A DNA stretch of 5,390 bases, taken from Campylobacterota bacterium. Its GTDB lineage: Bacteria > Campylobacterota > Campylobacteria > Campylobacterales > Sulfurovaceae. The stretch covers positions 1 to 5,390 of the forward strand of contig JAADEQ010000104.1 in NCBI GenBank assembly GCA_013153345.1, read 5' to 3'. The position numbers and the translations under genes are program-made. Below, piece after piece: positions 4,721 through 5,390 of the stretch (position 1 is its first letter; each line of letters opens with the position of its first letter). The notes beneath the pieces are model-generated. The model was not told the origin of the DNA and ran no database searches. It saw nothing but the letters and a program-made list of their open reading frames with translations.

Positions 4721-5390
4721 TGTATAGATTCTACTCTTTTAAAAGAGTCTATAAGATTTTTACCCTTATTTTAACCTTCTTTTTGTTAATTAAAAAAAAA
4801 GAGTCTCTTCTATTTTTTAGACCTCTAAAGCCAAAGCAGTTAAGGCTATATATAAATGAGCTTGGAGCAAGTTTTATAAAGCTTGCCCAAGTGCTTGCAA
4901 CAAGGGCTGACTTTTTTGATAAAGAGTATTTAGAGGAGCTAAAGACTCTTCACGATGAACTTCCTCCAATGAGCTATAAAGAGTTTAATATTATATTTAG
5001 TAGAAGTATCAATCCTAATATTTTTAAATCTTTTGATAAAGAGCCAATTGCAAGCGCTTCCATTGGACAGGTTCATATTGGATATTTAAAGAGTGGAGAA
5101 AAGGTTGCAGTCAAGCTAAAAAGATATAATATAAAAAAGCAAGTAGTTAGCGATATTAAGATATTAAGATTTTTTAATAGACTCTTTAGGCCCCTATTTT
5201 CTCACTATACAAAAAACTCAATTGAGGCTGTTATTGAAGAGTTTGCAGATATGATTTTGCAAGAAGTAAGCTTTAAGAAAGAGGTTGAAAACCTTGAGAA
5301 GTTCTCTAAAAAATATGCAAATAGTGGAGTTTTATTCCCAAAAGCCTATAAAGAGTATTGCAATGATGAGGTAATTATAATGAGCTTTAT
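4720..5390 (+). CDS. ubiB: UbiB/ABC1 (AarF) atypical kinase, C-terminus beyond the window
   Basis: The frame starting at GTG 4720 is open to the right edge (223 residues). An in-frame stop at 4711-4713 and the lack of any in-frame ATG before codon 84 support GTG, which shares its G with the upstream stop (TAGTG) and has no clear ribosome binding site, so coupling is likely. Family features in order: hydrophobic N-terminal helix (13-24), ELGASFIKLAQVLATRADFF (47-66, the KxGQ region), LHDELPPM (78-84), Ala-rich loop PIASASIGQVH (109-119), VAVKLKR with the ATP-site Lys132, and EVSFKKEVENLEKF at the ExD position (182-195). The catalytic HxDxHPGN and DxG motifs should lie downstream. UbiB proteins are membrane-associated atypical kinases/ATPases supporting quinone biosynthesis or lipid handling; in menaquinone users the role is unclear. 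Gly is Ala56 in KxGQ and Asp is Ser184 in ExD. Confidence 0.9.
   Translation, partial: MYRFYSFKRVYKIFTLILTFFLLIKKKESLLFFRPLKPKQLRLYINELGASFIKLAQVLATRADFFDKEYLEELKTLHDELPPMSYKEFNIIFSRSINPNIFKSFDKEPIASASIGQVHIGYLKSGEKVAVKLKRYNIKKQVVSDIKILRFFNRLFRPLFSHYTKNSIEAVIEEFADMILQEVSFKKEVENLEKFSKKYANSGVLFPKAYKEYCNDEVIIMSF
4723..4753 (+). repeat. Inverted repeat at the start of ubiB
   Basis: ACTCTTTTAAAAGAGT (4733-4748) is a perfect 16-bp palindrome. TATAG (4723-4727) and CTATA (4749-4753) extend the pairing beyond a 5-nt bulge on the left side. The resulting mRNA hairpin begins immediately after the GTG start codon, within codons 2-12. It could slow initiation or support control of UbiB relative to the upstream phasin-like protein. 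It is not GC-rich, and the T run (4757-4761) does not directly follow the stem, so it does not look like a standard terminator. Confidence 0.5.

Noticed and set aside
4733..4761. Intrinsic terminator between the phasin-like gene and ubiB
   Set aside because: The stem is A/T-rich, the T run does not directly follow it, and the structure lies inside ubiB coding sequence whose start overlaps the upstream stop, so termination there would defeat the coupling.

Overview
This AT-rich window most likely comes from a Campylobacterota (epsilonproteobacterial) chromosome. The evidence is the pairing of a zinc-finger-less DnaJ-type co-chaperone (cbpA) with an HspR repressor, a CMP-KDO synthetase (a Gram-negative envelope enzyme), a [NiFe]-hydrogenase maturation factor, and promoters built on TATAAT boxes, often with a TGn extension and a weak or absent -35. 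The hydrogenase factor fits hydrogen metabolism, but the genus cannot be fixed from this window. No mobile element, CRISPR array, tRNA or rRNA was seen, and base composition looks uniform.

Layout. Positions 1-1556 (minus strand) hold a heat-shock operon read right to left: cbpA, hspR, then a DUF190 gene cut by the left edge. hspR and DUF190 overlap as ATGA. Positions 1557-1703 are a regulatory gap with a full-consensus promoter, candidate HspR operators, an A/T inverted repeat in the cbpA leader, and a possible weak terminator for purH. Positions 1704-3236 (minus) encode bifunctional PurH. A 60-bp gap (3237-3296) separates purH from the divergent kdsB (3297-4007, plus); its only clear -10 element is a 12-bp palindrome that reads TATAAT on both strands. 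kdsB converges on hypA (3999-4346, minus) with a 9-bp 3' overlap. A 98-bp gap carries divergent extended -10 promoters for hypA and for a plus-strand pair: a 91-residue phasin-like helical protein (4445-4720) and a UbiB/ABC1 atypical kinase. The kinase starts at a GTG overlapping the phasin stop by one base and runs off the right edge.

How the genes relate. cbpA and hspR form an expected self-regulated chaperone/repressor unit, extended here by DUF190. purH, kdsB and hypA are housekeeping genes for purines, LPS core and hydrogenase assembly with no obvious shared pathway. The phasin-like/UbiB pair looks translationally coupled and is the least understood part. Campylobacterota are generally menaquinone users without the classical ubiquinone pathway, so the UbiB role is open. 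I found no clearly new multi-gene system. The best leads are the symmetric purH/kdsB promoter, the phasin-UbiB unit with its altered KxGQ motif, and the DUF190 extension and leader structure of the heat-shock operon.
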